Positions 12,908 through 22,251 of a stretch of 64,000 nt of DNA are shown piece after piece. The stretch is from an uncultured Caulobacterales bacterium. Its GTDB lineage: Bacteria; Pseudomonadota; Alphaproteobacteria; Caulobacterales; Caulobacteraceae. The position numbers were made by a program, and so were the translations under genes. Under the pieces are notes generated by a model. That model saw only the letters and a list, made by a program, of their open reading frames with translations, ran no database searches and was not told the DNA's origin. The DNA is taken from the NCBI GenBank assembly GCA_903840435.1, contig CAIMFV010000012.1:1-64000 (forward strand). The letters are read 5' to 3'. Position 1 is the stretch's first letter; each line of letters starts with the position of its first letter.

Positions 12908-15871
12908 ATGCGACAAATTCGTCGGCTCACGAGCTTGATGGCCTCGACCGCACTTGCCTTTGGAACCTTATCAACTGCCGCCTATGCCGATGAGCAGGTA
13001 GTCAAAACCGCAGGCGATGCGCAGACCGCGCCGTCCGACAAGGCCCCGCCTGCGCCGATGGCCGCGCCGACGGCCAAATCTGCCACGGACGTTCAATCTG
13101 TTCTGGTCACTGGCAGCCGCATCCGCCGCAAAGAGGTCGAGTCGTCCTCTCCGATGGAGGTCATCACCCGTGAGGATGCGGAACTTGGTGGCGTGACCGA
13201 TGTTGCCGAAGCCCTACAGACGTCAAACCTCGCCAGCGGCGTTCAATCCAATAGCCAACTCTCAGGCTATGTGGTGACCGGCGGCTCGGGCGTCCATTCC
13301 TTCGACCTGCACGGCGTCGGCGCCGATCGCACGCTCGTGCTTCTGAATGGCCGCCGTCTCGGCCCAGCAGGGGTCGGCGGAACTGTCGGTCCGGTTGACC
13401 TGAACGTTATTCCGCAAGCCGTCTGGGATAGCGTCGAAATTTTGAAAGACGGTGCCTCGTCCGTCTATGGTTCAGATGCGATTTCTGGCGTCGCCAACAT
13501 TATCACGCGCAACCGATTTGACGGCTTAGAACTGAATGCGTCTGGGGATACAGCGGCCCGGCAAGGCGGCGGCTCCAGCCTGATTGACGCCTTTATCGGC
13601 AAGGTTTCGGAAAAGGGATATATCAACGCCTCGATCAGCTATGCCCGCCAGGAAGCGCTGCGACAGTCGCAACGCTCCTATCTGTCTTGCGCCAGCAGCT
13701 ATGTTTTTGACCCGACCACAGGCGCGCGCGCTGACGTTCTTGGAACAAATGGCTCGCCGAAGTGCTTCAACCTCTTAAATAATAGCTTCCAGTCCTATGG
13801 CTATGGCGGTGTCTTCCAATGGGATCCTTCGGCGTCAAACTACGCCTATCCCGCCGATGCACTCGGATTGCGCGGTGTTCTGCCCAATTGGGTACGAGCA
13901 GGACGCGCCAGTCACCCGGACACCTATCCTTATGAAAACACCACCTCTGCGCTTTCGGACGCGGCGACAGCGGTCAGCCCCTCGTCCAACGGCACCTTCT
14001 TCCTGCAAGGTGGTTACAACATAACGCCAAAGATCGAGGCCTATACGGAAATCCTGTTGACCGAGCGGCGGTCGTCACAATTTGGCGCGGCTCAATTCTT
14101 CCCCTGGATCGATCCTGCCAATCCGGAAAATACCGTTGCGTCGGGCTTTCAAGCTGTTGGCGGATTAGGCTATGTCCGCCCGATCATCGCCTATCCCATT
14201 CGCACGGCGCAAGTCGTGGACTATTCCCGCTTCGTCGGCGGCTTTAAGGGTGGGTTTTCAGTCGGCATGCTGCAAAACTGGGACTATGACGTCTACACGA
14301 CCTTCAGCAATAATAGCGGCTATTACAGCCAGAATTTCATCTATGGCGACCGGGTCAATGCCACAACGGGCCCTGGCGTCGCTTGTGACCCAACGCAAAT
14401 AACAATCTCAGGCGGGTCCCAGTGCCCGACCATTCCTTGGCTCGATCCACGCATCTTGGCTGGAAACTTTAATGCCGAGGAACAGGCCTTCCTATTCGGA
14501 CGGGAAACCGGTCACACGATTTATGACCAATCCTCAATCGTCGCCGAAGCTAATGGTGATCTTTTTGATTTGCCAGCGGGCAAGGTGGCGGCATCGGTTG
14601 GCGCCTCCTATCGGCGCGATTCCATCAATGACCGTCCCGGCTACAACGCCCAAAACTACAACTACTGGGGATATAGTACCGCAGGCGTGACCCGGGGATC
14701 AGACTCGGTTGATGAAGTCTATGGCGAAATCGAAGCCCCCTTGCTGCGGGGGCAGCCCTTTGTCGACAAGTTGGACCTGAATGTTTCAGGCCGCTATGTC
14801 GATTATCGCTCTTCCGGAAGCTATGGCATCTACAAGGTCGGTCTCTATTGGCAGATCACGCCTGAATTTAAACTGCGCGCCACCCATGGAACCTCAATCC
14901 GGGCCCCTGCCCTCTATGAGCAGTTCCTGGCCAACCAGACATCTTATGTAAATATTGTTGACCCCTGCACCCTGTGGGGAGACTCCACCAATGCCAAGCT
15001 ACGCGCCAATTGCGCGGCCGCAGGCATCCCGGCAACCTATGGCGGGGCACTGGCTTCGGCGGAAGTTCTGCAAGGGGGCGGTGCACATCTGAAAGCCGAA
15101 TCGTCCAAGGAGTCGACCGCAGGCATTGTTCTGACGCCGAAGTTCGCCAATCTGTCGATTGCCGTCGACTGGACGCAACTGACCGTGACGAACGAACTGG
15201 CCAACTATGGCGCGCAAAACATCGTCAATGCCTGTTATGACAGCCGCTTCTCCTACCCGAACGCGTTTTGCACTTATTTTACACGCGACGCCACCTCGCA
15301 CGACGTCGTCCTGATCAACGATAATTTTGAGAACATTCAGACCGAGTCCTATGCGGGCATCGACCTGACGGTCAAATACCGCTCCGCCCCTTTAAGCTTT
15401 AAGGGGATGGAAGTCGGTCGGCTGAGCGTCAATGCCTATGCGACCTGGAATACCACCAATCGCCAGCAACTCGTGGCTCAGTTCAGCCAAAATAACCTCG
15501 GCCTGATCAATTACCCTCAATTCGTAAGCGATATTGAGGCCAATATTAAGCGCGGCGACCAAACCTTCTATTGGCGCGTGGATATGATTGGACGCTCTTC
15601 CGATGTCTCTATCGATGGAGGTCCGACCCAAACCTATGGGCCAACCGGCGCTTTGGTAAACTACAAATACTATGTAAATTCAATACTTTACCACCGGGTT
15701 TCGTGGGAAATTAAGAAGCACGCGTGGAAGTTTGAGGCGGGCGTCATAAACCTCTTCGATCAACACCCGCCTGCCTTGTCCTCTGGGGAGTTCCGCGTCG
15801 GCGTCTCCGCTCTCAATGGCTATGACCCGATTGGTCGGCGCTTCTTCGCCTCCATTCAGAGGAAATTCTAA
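12908..15871 (+). CDS. TonB-dependent outer-membrane receptor
   Basis: A 987-residue receptor from ATG 12908, which follows a purine-rich GGGGGAC ribosome binding site; the 79 upstream in-frame codons overlap the divergent peptidase gene and are not used. The signal peptide MRQIRRLTSLMASTALAFGT ends near AAYADE. The linker is Pro/Ala-rich. The plug domain begins near SVLVTGSRIRRKEVES, with the characteristic RTLVLLNGRRLGP, VEILKDGASSVYGSDA and ISGVANIITR motifs. The beta-barrel ends in GRRFFASIQRKF, with a terminal Phe as expected for outer-membrane insertion. The substrate is unknown; the adjacent S9 peptidase suggests peptides. A strong terminator follows. Confidence 0.95.
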   Translation: MRQIRRLTSLMASTALAFGTLSTAAYADEQVVKTAGDAQTAPSDKAPPAPMAAPTAKSATDVQSVLVTGSRIRRKEVESSSPMEVITREDAELGGVTDVAEALQTSNLASGVQSNSQLSGYVVTGGSGVHSFDLHGVGADRTLVLLNGRRLGPAGVGGTVGPVDLNVIPQAVWDSVEILKDGASSVYGSDAISGVANIITRNRFDGLELNASGDTAARQGGGSSLIDAFIGKVSEKGYINASISYARQEALRQSQRSYLSCASSYVFDPTTGARADVLGTNGSPKCFNLLNNSFQSYGYGGVFQWDPSASNYAYPADALGLRGVLPNWVRAGRASHPDTYPYENTTSALSDAATAVSPSSNGTFFLQGGYNITPKIEAYTEILLTERRSSQFGAAQFFPWIDPANPENTVASGFQAVGGLGYVRPIIAYPIRTAQVVDYSRFVGGFKGGFSVGMLQNWDYDVYTTFSNNSGYYSQNFIYGDRVNATTGPGVACDPTQITISGGSQCPTIPWLDPRILAGNFNAEEQAFLFGRETGHTIYDQSSIVAEANGDLFDLPAGKVAASVGASYRRDSINDRPGYNAQNYNYWGYSTAGVTRGSDSVDEVYGEIEAPLLRGQPFVDKLDLNVSGRYVDYRSSGSYGIYKVGLYWQITPEFKLRATHGTSIRAPALYEQFLANQTSYVNIVDPCTLWGDSTNAKLRANCAAAGIPATYGGALASAEVLQGGGAHLKAESSKESTAGIVLTPKFANLSIAVDWTQLTVTNELANYGAQNIVNACYDSRFSYPNAFCTYFTRDATSHDVVLINDNFENIQTESYAGIDLTVKYRSAPLSFKGMEVGRLSVNAYATWNTTNRQQLVAQFSQNNLGLINYPQFVSDIEANIKRGDQTFYWRVDMIGRSSDVSIDGGPTQTYGPTGALVNYKYYVNSILYHRVSWEIKKHAWKFEAGVINLFDQHPPALSSGEFRVGVSALNGYDPIGRRFFASIQRKF

Positions 15872-15963
15872 GGCACGAGGCTTGAGCGACGGTTGGGCGG
15901 ACTTAGGTTTGCCCAACCTGATCCGCCTCCAAGCCTCGGGTCAGCGACCAAAGACCTAAAGAA

Positions 15964-15991
15964 AAGGCGGCGCTGTCCCCAGCGCCGCCTT
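15964..15991. terminator. Bidirectional intrinsic terminator between TonB receptor and mucR
   Basis: A perfect 12-bp stem, AAGGCGGCGCTG / CAGCGCCGCCTT, closes a TCCC loop. It lies between the receptor stop (15871) and the mucR stop (16020), two converging genes, so it can serve both. Only short A/T runs flank it. Confidence 0.8.
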
Positions 15992-16019
15992 CTCTCATGT
16001 ATCAAAGCAAAAAGGGTGT

Positions 16020-16442
16020 TTAGCGCGCCTTGGCGGCGGGCTTGCGGCCACCTTGGCCGAGGCCGCTTTGCTTGGCCAGGTTCGACCGGGCAGCCGCATA
16101 GTTTGGCGCGACCATCGGATAATCCTTCGGCAGGCCCCACTTGGCGCGGTACTGTTCCGGCGTCATGTTGTACTTGGTGCGCAGGTGACGCTTCAGCGAC
16201 TTGAACTTGCGACCATCTTCCAGGCAGATCAGATAATCGGCCGAAATTGACTTCTTGACCGAGACGGCTGGAGCTTGCGCCGGAGCGGGAGCTTCAGGAT
16301 CAACACCGGTCGAGATTTCCGACAGAGTCTTGTGAACTTGATGGATGAGAGCGGGCAAGTCGCTCGCGCCAACCGAACTGTTGCTGACAAAGGCAGAAAC
16401 AATTTCGGTGGTCATTTCGATGAGATCAGGCGAATTCGACAC
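16020..16442 (-). CDS. mucR: MucR/Ros family transcriptional regulator
   Basis: A small DNA-binding regulator of the MucR/Ros family, which in Caulobacter and rhizobia controls many cell-cycle, envelope and surface genes. I place the start at GTG 16442. AAGGAG lies 8 nt upstream, and the N-terminus SPDLIEMTTEIVSAFVSN then aligns with the family start; the ATG at 16415 has no ribosome site. Length 140. The zinc-finger region reads CLEDGRKFKSLKRHLRTKYN, so the second Cys and the last His of the classical C2H2 set are replaced, as I recall for Caulobacter-type MucR. PEQYRAKWGLPKDYPMVAP follows. The C-terminus is basic. Confidence 0.93.
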   Translation of the reverse strand: MSNSPDLIEMTTEIVSAFVSNSSVGASDLPALIHQVHKTLSEISTGVDPEAPAPAQAPAVSVKKSISADYLICLEDGRKFKSLKRHLRTKYNMTPEQYRAKWGLPKDYPMVAPNYAAARSNLAKQSGLGQGGRKPAAKAR

Positions 16443-16480
16443 GCGAAAAGCTCCTTCCGTATAGTTGCGCTGTCTTGTGT

Positions 16481-16564
16481 TGGACAGGCTGTATAAAGAA
16501 ATTTGCCAGAACACAACTGTTCAAATGGGAAGTCCGCGTATTTTTAAAAATTGACAGGCTTTAT
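16481..16564. promoter_or_regulatory. mucR upstream region with a direct repeat 70 bp apart
   Basis: TGGACAGGCTGTAT (16481-16494) recurs as TTGACAGGCTTTAT (16551-16564), 12 of 14 identical and exactly 70 bp apart. The stretch between is AT-rich, with a TATTTTTAAAAATT core. MucR/Ros regulators commonly repress themselves through AT-rich sites, so these are candidate operators. That function is inferred, not shown. Confidence 0.4.
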
Positions 16565-16726
16565 TCACCATGTTGAGACCGAAAAAACACTATTTTTGAG
16601 ACAGTTTGGCAGTTTCGGGGCTGAATGGGGGTGAGATCGCAGCAACCTCGCTTAGACGCCAATCGCGATGACGTCGCGGAATACAAAGCAGGACGCCTTA
16701 GATTTCACGCTCTTTTCAGTCGAATA

Positions 16727-17329
16727 TCAAATCGTCGAATCAGTTTGGTTAAGCCAAGTGGCGGTTTGGCGAACTTGGTCTAGATTGCGTTTGACAGCCT
16801 CCCTGCTCATCTGCGGCGTCACAGCGCCAAAGTGCAGATGGTCCACCACCGTCAGACCACAGACCCTGGCCAAATGGGTGTCGAAAAGGTTCCTGACCGC
16901 AGCAAGGGCGCCCGTATCCTCGACCCAATGGCGCGGCGCGCCGGACGAGGTAATGCTGAGGAGCTTTTTTCCCATGAGCCGCGGCGACAGGCTGTCATTG
17001 TCCGGTCCAAACCCGAAGCCAAAACCGAGCACGCGGTCGATATAGCCCTTCAGCATGGCGGGAGGAGCATTGATCCAAAACGGATAGACCAGCACAAAGA
17101 GGTCAGCCCCACCAACCGCCTCCCGCTCACGGCGGACATCTTCGCGCACCTCGCCCTGGGGAGAGATCGGCATTTCGTCGGCGTGCAGGCAGGGATCGAA
17201 GCCTAGGCGATAAAGGTCGCGGATGACCACCTCGCCGCCCAGCGCTGCGGCGGTCTCAGCAAAGGCGTTGGCGACAGCTAGGGTGTAGCTCTGCGCATTG
17301 GGGTGCGCGACGATCACGGCCTGTTTCAT
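16727..17329 (-). CDS. NAD(P)H-dependent flavodoxin-fold quinone oxidoreductase
   Basis: A 200-residue flavodoxin-like enzyme of the NAD(P)H:quinone reductase (MdaB/KefF) superfamily, probably reducing quinones or similar electrophiles with FMN or FAD. The first strand and phosphate loop read MKQAVIVAHPNAQSYTLAVA. The flavin-facing segment is DLFVLVYPFWINAPPAMLKG, followed by YIDRVLGFGFGFG and LLSITSSGAP, all family hallmarks. ATG 17329 follows GGAG. It is a monocistronic-looking gene between mucR and the molybdenum hydroxylase genes. The natural substrate cannot be read from sequence. Confidence 0.88.
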   Translation of the reverse strand: MKQAVIVAHPNAQSYTLAVANAFAETAAALGGEVVIRDLYRLGFDPCLHADEMPISPQGEVREDVRREREAVGGADLFVLVYPFWINAPPAMLKGYIDRVLGFGFGFGPDNDSLSPRLMGKKLLSITSSGAPRHWVEDTGALAAVRNLFDTHLARVCGLTVVDHLHFGAVTPQMSREAVKRNLDQVRQTATWLNQTDSTI

Positions 17330-17411
17330 GGCGAGCTCCCGGATGAGGACAGCCCAACCCTAATGCTAAGGCGCAGGGAGCGCCTTGCGCCACCTCAACC
17401 CTTGCGCCGCT

Positions 17412-19634
17412 TTAGGCTGAGACGATGGGGAATTTCGAGACCGGCTTGCCGGTCGCCGCCAAGATGGCATTGGGGAGCGAGGCCATCATCACGGGCGTAC
17501 CGGGCTCTCCAACGCCGCTCGGCGGATTGGCGGAGGGCAGAATGTGCGTCTCCACCTTGGGGGCCTCGTTATGGCGCAGCACCCGATAGCTGTCGAAATT
17601 CTTTTCGACCGGCGCGCCCTTGTCGATCTCGACCTTGCCATAGAGGGCCGCCGATAGGCCATAGCAGGCCCCGCCTTCCATCTGAGCGGCAATCTGGTCA
17701 GGGGTCACCGCAACGCCACAGTCCACCGCCACGACCACGCGCCGCACCTTGGGCTCACCGTCGATGAGTTTCATTTCACAGACATTGGCGACCACCGAGC
17801 CGAAACTTTCGTGCACAGCGCAGCCGCGCGTCCAGCCCTCGGCCAGAGGCTGGCCCCAGCCTGCCTTTTCGGTCGCCAGATCCAGCACGGCCAAATGCCG
17901 CTTGGCCCCTGCCCGGTTATAGAGCTCGCGGCGGTAGGCGACCGGGTCAATCCCAGCCCTGTGCGCCAATTGGTCAACCGTATGCTCCATGACAGGCGCC
18001 GTATGGGTCGCCCCGACCGAGCGCCACCACAGCGTCGTAATCGGCGATTTTGGCGTATAGACCTTGGCGTCAACCACCGGCGTCGCGGCAAGATAGGGCG
18101 AGCCTTCCACGCCTTCGACGGTTGTGCCGTCGACGCCCTTCTTGACCATCATCGAGGCCAGCATGGTGCCCTTGGCAAAGGACTGCACCACCACCCGATG
18201 GCGCCAGGCCACGGGATAGCCGTCCTTGCCAACCCGGACCGACACCGCATGGTGGGCCATGGGACGATAGTGGCCGCCGCCCATATCATCCTCGCGGGTC
18301 CAAACAAGCTTCACGGGCCGAAAGCCGCCGACGTGCTTGGCCACATGCACCGCCTCGACCACATAGTCGGAATCATAGCTGGAGCGGCGGCCAAAGCTGC
18401 CGCCGGCGAACAGGGTTTCGATCTCGATCGAGCCCGGCAGCGCGAACACCACCGTCGCCGCCGACAATTGGTCGAGCGAGTGACCTTGGGCCCCATAGGT
18501 CAGTTTGCACTTCGACCCATCGACCTGAGCAACGCAGTTCATCGGCTCCATGGGCGCATGGGCGAGGTAGGGAAAATCATAGGTGGCGTGCAAAACGTCG
18601 GGACCCTCGAAGCTGTCCTTCGCCTCGCCCTTGCTGGCGAAATCGGTCCATTGATCGTCCTTAGGGGTAATCTCACCCGCCGCGATCTTGCGGTAGGTGG
18701 CTTCCAATTCGGCCGAAGAGCGCGCTTCGGCTGCGCTGTCGTCCCAGGTGAGCACGAGGGCGTCGCGGCCCTTCCGCGCGGCATAGACCCCGTCGGCGAC
18801 GACGGCCACACCTGTCGGAATGGCAAAGACGTCGACAACGCCCTTCACCTTGCGCGCCGCCGTGGCGTCAAAGGATTTCAGCTTGCCACCAAAACGCGGC
18901 GAATGGGCGACGACCGCGGTCAGCATATTGGGCAAGCGCACATCTTGCGTGTAGCGCGCCGTCCCCGTGGATTTCGCCAAACTATCCTTACGCTTAACCC
19001 GGTCTGTGCCGATCAGGGTGAAGTCTTTAGGGTCCTTCAGCGTCGGGTCCTTGGGCGGAACAATCTTGGCCGCTGCGGGCAGAAGCTCGGCAAAGGTAGC
19101 GGACTTGCCGTTGGCATGGGAAACAACGCCCGATTTGACATGAATCTCAGAGATCGGCGCCTTCCACGCCTCGGCGGCTGCCTGGACGAACATGGCCCGC
19201 GCCGCTGCGCCAACCTTGCGATATTGCAGCCAGCTATTGGCAATGGCGGTGGACCCACCCGTCCCCTGTATCCCCATCAGGCTATTGGCATAGACCTTGG
19301 CATCGGCGGCAGACGCTTCAACGCCGACCTTTGACCAATCCGCATCGAGCTCTTCCGCCACCATGGCCAGCAAGCCGACATGGTTGCCCTGGCCCATTTC
19401 CTGGTGCTTGTTCATCACCGTGATCTGGCCATCGGGCGCAAACTTCAAAAATGGACCAAAGGCCCCGAAATCGCGCTTCGGTGCGCCGGCGCCCATAATG
19501 TCGGCCGGGCTACAGCCGACCAACAGGGCGCCAGACGCCATGACCGCGCCAATGACAAAGCCGCGACGGGTGGCAGACAGGTCGTCGCCCCCAGCTGGGT
19601 TAGGGGCGAGAGCCGTATCGGAGAGAAGGCGCAT
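17412..19634 (-). CDS. Molybdopterin-binding aldehyde/isoquinoline oxidoreductase, large subunit
   Basis: The catalytic large subunit (740 residues) of a xanthine-dehydrogenase-family molybdenum hydroxylase, closest in layout to isoquinoline 1-oxidoreductase beta. The N-terminus carries a twin-arginine motif, SATRRGFVIG, followed by a hydrophobic run and the lipobox-like LLVGC, so it is probably exported folded by Tat and may be lipidated. Molybdopterin-contact motifs include MNKHQEMGQGNHVGLL, GTGGSTAIANSW, FAGGSFGRRSSYDSDY and the C-terminal GVGEPGTPVM with its likely catalytic Glu. It starts 11 bp after the 2Fe-2S subunit gene. The substrate is unknown, and no dedicated cytochrome c subunit or XdhC-type chaperone is adjacent. 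Confidence 0.92.
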   Translation of the reverse strand: MRLLSDTALAPNPAGGDDLSATRRGFVIGAVMASGALLVGCSPADIMGAGAPKRDFGAFGPFLKFAPDGQITVMNKHQEMGQGNHVGLLAMVAEELDADWSKVGVEASAADAKVYANSLMGIQGTGGSTAIANSWLQYRKVGAAARAMFVQAAAEAWKAPISEIHVKSGVVSHANGKSATFAELLPAAAKIVPPKDPTLKDPKDFTLIGTDRVKRKDSLAKSTGTARYTQDVRLPNMLTAVVAHSPRFGGKLKSFDATAARKVKGVVDVFAIPTGVAVVADGVYAARKGRDALVLTWDDSAAEARSSAELEATYRKIAAGEITPKDDQWTDFASKGEAKDSFEGPDVLHATYDFPYLAHAPMEPMNCVAQVDGSKCKLTYGAQGHSLDQLSAATVVFALPGSIEIETLFAGGSFGRRSSYDSDYVVEAVHVAKHVGGFRPVKLVWTREDDMGGGHYRPMAHHAVSVRVGKDGYPVAWRHRVVVQSFAKGTMLASMMVKKGVDGTTVEGVEGSPYLAATPVVDAKVYTPKSPITTLWWRSVGATHTAPVMEHTVDQLAHRAGIDPVAYRRELYNRAGAKRHLAVLDLATEKAGWGQPLAEGWTRGCAVHESFGSVVANVCEMKLIDGEPKVRRVVVAVDCGVAVTPDQIAAQMEGGACYGLSAALYGKVEIDKGAPVEKNFDSYRVLRHNEAPKVETHILPSANPPSGVGEPGTPVMMASLPNAILAATGKPVSKFPIVSA

Positions 19635-19645
19635 GCTCTGTTTCC

Positions 19646-20104
19646 TCAGGCTTCGGTTTTGGCCGACGCTGCGTCAAGGATCGCAGCGTGAATGCGTTGA
19701 TAGGCGCCGCAGCGGCAGAGATTGCCGCTCATGGCCGCATCAATATCGCCGTCAGACGGTTTTGGGTTCTGCGCCAACAGGGCCGCGGCCGACATGATCT
19801 GTCCAGACTGACAATAGCCACACTGCGGCACATCATGCGCCACCCATGCGGCTTGCAGCGGGTGACGCCCTTCGAGCCCTTCGATCGTGGTGATTTTGCC
19901 AGCCCCGACAGCGCTGATCGGCGTTTGGCAGGAGCGCACCGCCGCTCCGTCGAGATGAACCGTGCAGGCGCCGCATTGCGCGACGCCACAGCCGTACTTT
20001 GTCCCGGTCATGCCCAGTTCGTCGCGCAAAACCCAGAGCAAGGGGGTGTCCGGCTCGGCCTCCACAGTGTGGATCTGCCCATTGATGCTGAGACTAAGGC
20101 CCAT
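19646..20104 (-). CDS. 2Fe-2S subunit of molybdenum hydroxylase
   Basis: The small electron-transfer subunit, 152 residues, with two [2Fe-2S] clusters. The plant-ferredoxin-type cluster uses [16 protein letters not shown] and a downstream Cys in SCQTPI. The second cluster uses [10 protein letters not shown] and [18 protein letters not shown] lies 7 nt before the ATG at 20104. It is the first gene of a two-gene operon with the molybdopterin subunit. Having no signal peptide of its own, it would reach the periplasm by hitch-hiking on the partner's Tat signal, as in related enzymes (inference). Confidence 0.93.
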   Translation of the reverse strand: MGLSLSINGQIHTVEAEPDTPLLWVLRDELGMTGTKYGCGVAQCGACTVHLDGAAVRSCQTPISAVGAGKITTIEGLEGRHPLQAAWVAHDVPQCGYCQSGQIMSAAALLAQNPKPSDGDIDAAMSGNLCRCGAYQRIHAAILDAASAKTEA

Positions 20105-20220
20105 GTCACGCCCTCCCTTGACCGCGTCAATCGCGCGTTATTTAGCGATTTGGGGCGAAGCGTGGCTAAAATCAATCGCCGATCCGATTAAACCGCAAAT
20201 CAGTGGCGGCAATCAGTCAA

Positions 20221-21231
20221 TTACGCCGCGTCGCGCCAAAATTGGCTGAGATCTGCGACCAGATCATTTGGGTTCTCGATCCGACAAAGTCGTGCCTTGG
20301 CGGCGCGACGCCCCTCTGCCGTGCCAGCGCTGCAGGCGCGCTCAACATACCAACCCAGATGCTTGCGGAATATTTTCAGCCCCAACCCATCCCCATAGAA
20401 GCGCAAGGTCTCGGCGAAGTGGACGAGCACCGCTTCAAGGATATCGGCTTGACTGCGGGCCTCTGCATCGCCCTGCCCGGCCAAGGCCTGATCGATGGCC
20501 CCCGCCGCCCAGGGCTGACCATAGACGCCTCGCCCCATCATCACCGCCGCCGCGCCAGAGGCCGAAAGCGCGGCCCGCGCTGAGGCGACATCGACAATAT
20601 CGCCATTGACTGAGACCGGTATCGCCACAGCGCGGACCACGTCGCGGACGGCGCCCCAATCCGCGTTCCCTGAATAGAATTGCGACCGGGTCCGACCATG
20701 CACTGTGACACCGGACGCCCCATTGCGCGCAGCGATCTCGGCGAGATGGGGTGCAACCTGCGTGCAGGGGTCCCAGCCGAGCCGCATCTTTACCGTCACC
20801 GGGACGGACACCACCGCTGTCGTCGCCGCAATCAACCGCTCGGCAAGATTTAAGTCTCGCATCAGGGCAGCCCCGCTGCGGACGCCGACCACTTCCTTGG
20901 CTGGACAGCCCATATTGATGTCAATCAGGTGGGCGCCCGCAGCTTCAGCCAGCTTGGCGGCATTGGCCATGGCCAGGGGATCAGCGCCGACCAGTTGCAC
21001 CACCATGAGGGGCAAATCGTCGCCCCCTGCCGCCTTGCGGACGATATCTGGCCGTCCCTTGGCGAAATCGGCACTGGCGACCATTTCCGTCGCCACATAG
21101 CTCGCGCCCGCACGCACCGCCGCGCGCCGAAACGGCAGGTCGGTGACGCCGGTCATCGGCGCGATCTGCACCCGACCGCCCAACGCAACCGAGCCAATCT
21201 TCAGCGGAGGAATAGGCGCTTGACCGCTCAT
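20221..21231 (-). CDS. dusB: tRNA-dihydrouridine synthase, DusB type
   Basis: A flavin enzyme reducing specific uridines in tRNA to dihydrouridine, 336 residues. The FMN/TIM-barrel start is VQIAPMTGVTDLPFRRAA. The catalytic cysteine lies in INMGCPAKEVVG, the DusB form rather than the DusA GCPSDRV. RSGAALMRDL, VTVHGRTRSQFYSG and VSVNGDI follow, also typical. In many alphaproteobacteria this gene (nifR3) precedes ntrBC; here it stands alone, convergent with the 2Fe-2S gene's upstream region and divergent from a TraB-family gene. Confidence 0.94.
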   Translation of the reverse strand: MSGQAPIPPLKIGSVALGGRVQIAPMTGVTDLPFRRAAVRAGASYVATEMVASADFAKGRPDIVRKAAGGDDLPLMVVQLVGADPLAMANAAKLAEAAGAHLIDINMGCPAKEVVGVRSGAALMRDLNLAERLIAATTAVVSVPVTVKMRLGWDPCTQVAPHLAEIAARNGASGVTVHGRTRSQFYSGNADWGAVRDVVRAVAIPVSVNGDIVDVASARAALSASGAAAVMMGRGVYGQPWAAGAIDQALAGQGDAEARSQADILEAVLVHFAETLRFYGDGLGLKIFRKHLGWYVERACSAGTAEGRRAAKARLCRIENPNDLVADLSQFWRDAA

Positions 21232-21304
21232 CGTCGCCCTATGCCTGAGACCGCAGCTGAATTAAAGCAGCAAGCGCAACCTTCGCCCAAGAGACCCACC
21301 CTCC

Positions 21305-22165
21305 ATGTCCCGCCTTGTCATGCTCTTTTGCCTTCTGCTCGCCAGTTGGCCCATCACCGCGCAGGGCGCGCCGGGGCTTTGGCAGGTGAAGCACGGCGAC
21401 ACCACCATCTATCTGTTCGGCAGTATCCATGCCCTGTCGCCGGATTTTGATTGGAAGACAGAAAAGGTCGACACCGCCATCGCCGCCAGCGACGAGCTTT
21501 GGTTGGAAGTGGCCGACCTTGACGATGCAACCAAGGCCCGAACCCTCGTCAGCCAATACGGGCTCGACCCAAGCCATCCCTTAAGTGCGCGGCTCGATCC
21601 CGACCACCGCGCCGAACTGACCACGATCTTGCAGGGGCTCGCTTTGCCACCATCGGCGCTCGACCATATGCGCCCCTGGCTCGCCTCGATCACCCTCACC
21701 CTCTTCCCGCTGCAAAAAATCGGCGTCGATTCAAACTCGGGCGTCGACCTCTCGATCAAGCGCCTGATCGACGCCCGCCACGAACCCGTTAGGGGCTTCG
21801 AGACCTATGAGGAGCAGATCAAAATGCTCGCCGAGCTTGGCGATAAGGACGCGCTCGACATGGTCAATCAGTCCCTCGACTCGTTCAATGACACGTTGAA
21901 GGACATGGCTGAGCTCGAAACGGCGTGGCGCGACGGTGATGTCGACAAGATCGATCACCTGATGCGGTCGCAAACAACACCCGCCCTCTATGCGCGCTTG
22001 ATTGTTCAGCGAAACCTCAAATTCGCCAACAGCATCGCTAAGCGTCTTAACGCGCCTGGAACCGCCTTTGTGGTGGTCGGCGCAGGCCACTTGGCAGGCG
22101 CTGACAGTGTGCAGGCGCACCTGCAAAAGCTGGGCTTCACCGTCAAAAGGCTCGACAACCCTTGA
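21305..22165 (+). CDS. TraB/GumN family protein, exported
   Basis: A 286-residue TraB/GumN (TIKI-like) domain protein. The signal peptide MSRLVMLFCLLLASWPITAQ leads to LWQVKHGDTTIYLFGSIHAL, containing the family's first GxxH motif. The second invariant motif, VVVGAGHLAGADSVQAHLQK, is near the C-terminus. TIKI-type members are metalloproteases, but for bacterial GumN-like proteins no reaction is firmly known. ATG 21305 follows purine-rich sequence, and 86 bp separates it from the downstream OPT transporter on the same strand. Confidence 0.88.
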   Translation: MSRLVMLFCLLLASWPITAQGAPGLWQVKHGDTTIYLFGSIHALSPDFDWKTEKVDTAIAASDELWLEVADLDDATKARTLVSQYGLDPSHPLSARLDPDHRAELTTILQGLALPPSALDHMRPWLASITLTLFPLQKIGVDSNSGVDLSIKRLIDARHEPVRGFETYEEQIKMLAELGDKDALDMVNQSLDSFNDTLKDMAELETAWRDGDVDKIDHLMRSQTTPALYARLIVQRNLKFANSIAKRLNAPGTAFVVVGAGHLAGADSVQAHLQKLGFTVKRLDNP

Positions 22166-22251
22166 AGCGACGCCCTCTTGCAGTTCGCGCACGGCTCCGC
22201 GCATAGTCGCATTCGCGATGATACCGAGTTCGCACAGCATAAGGACCGCCT

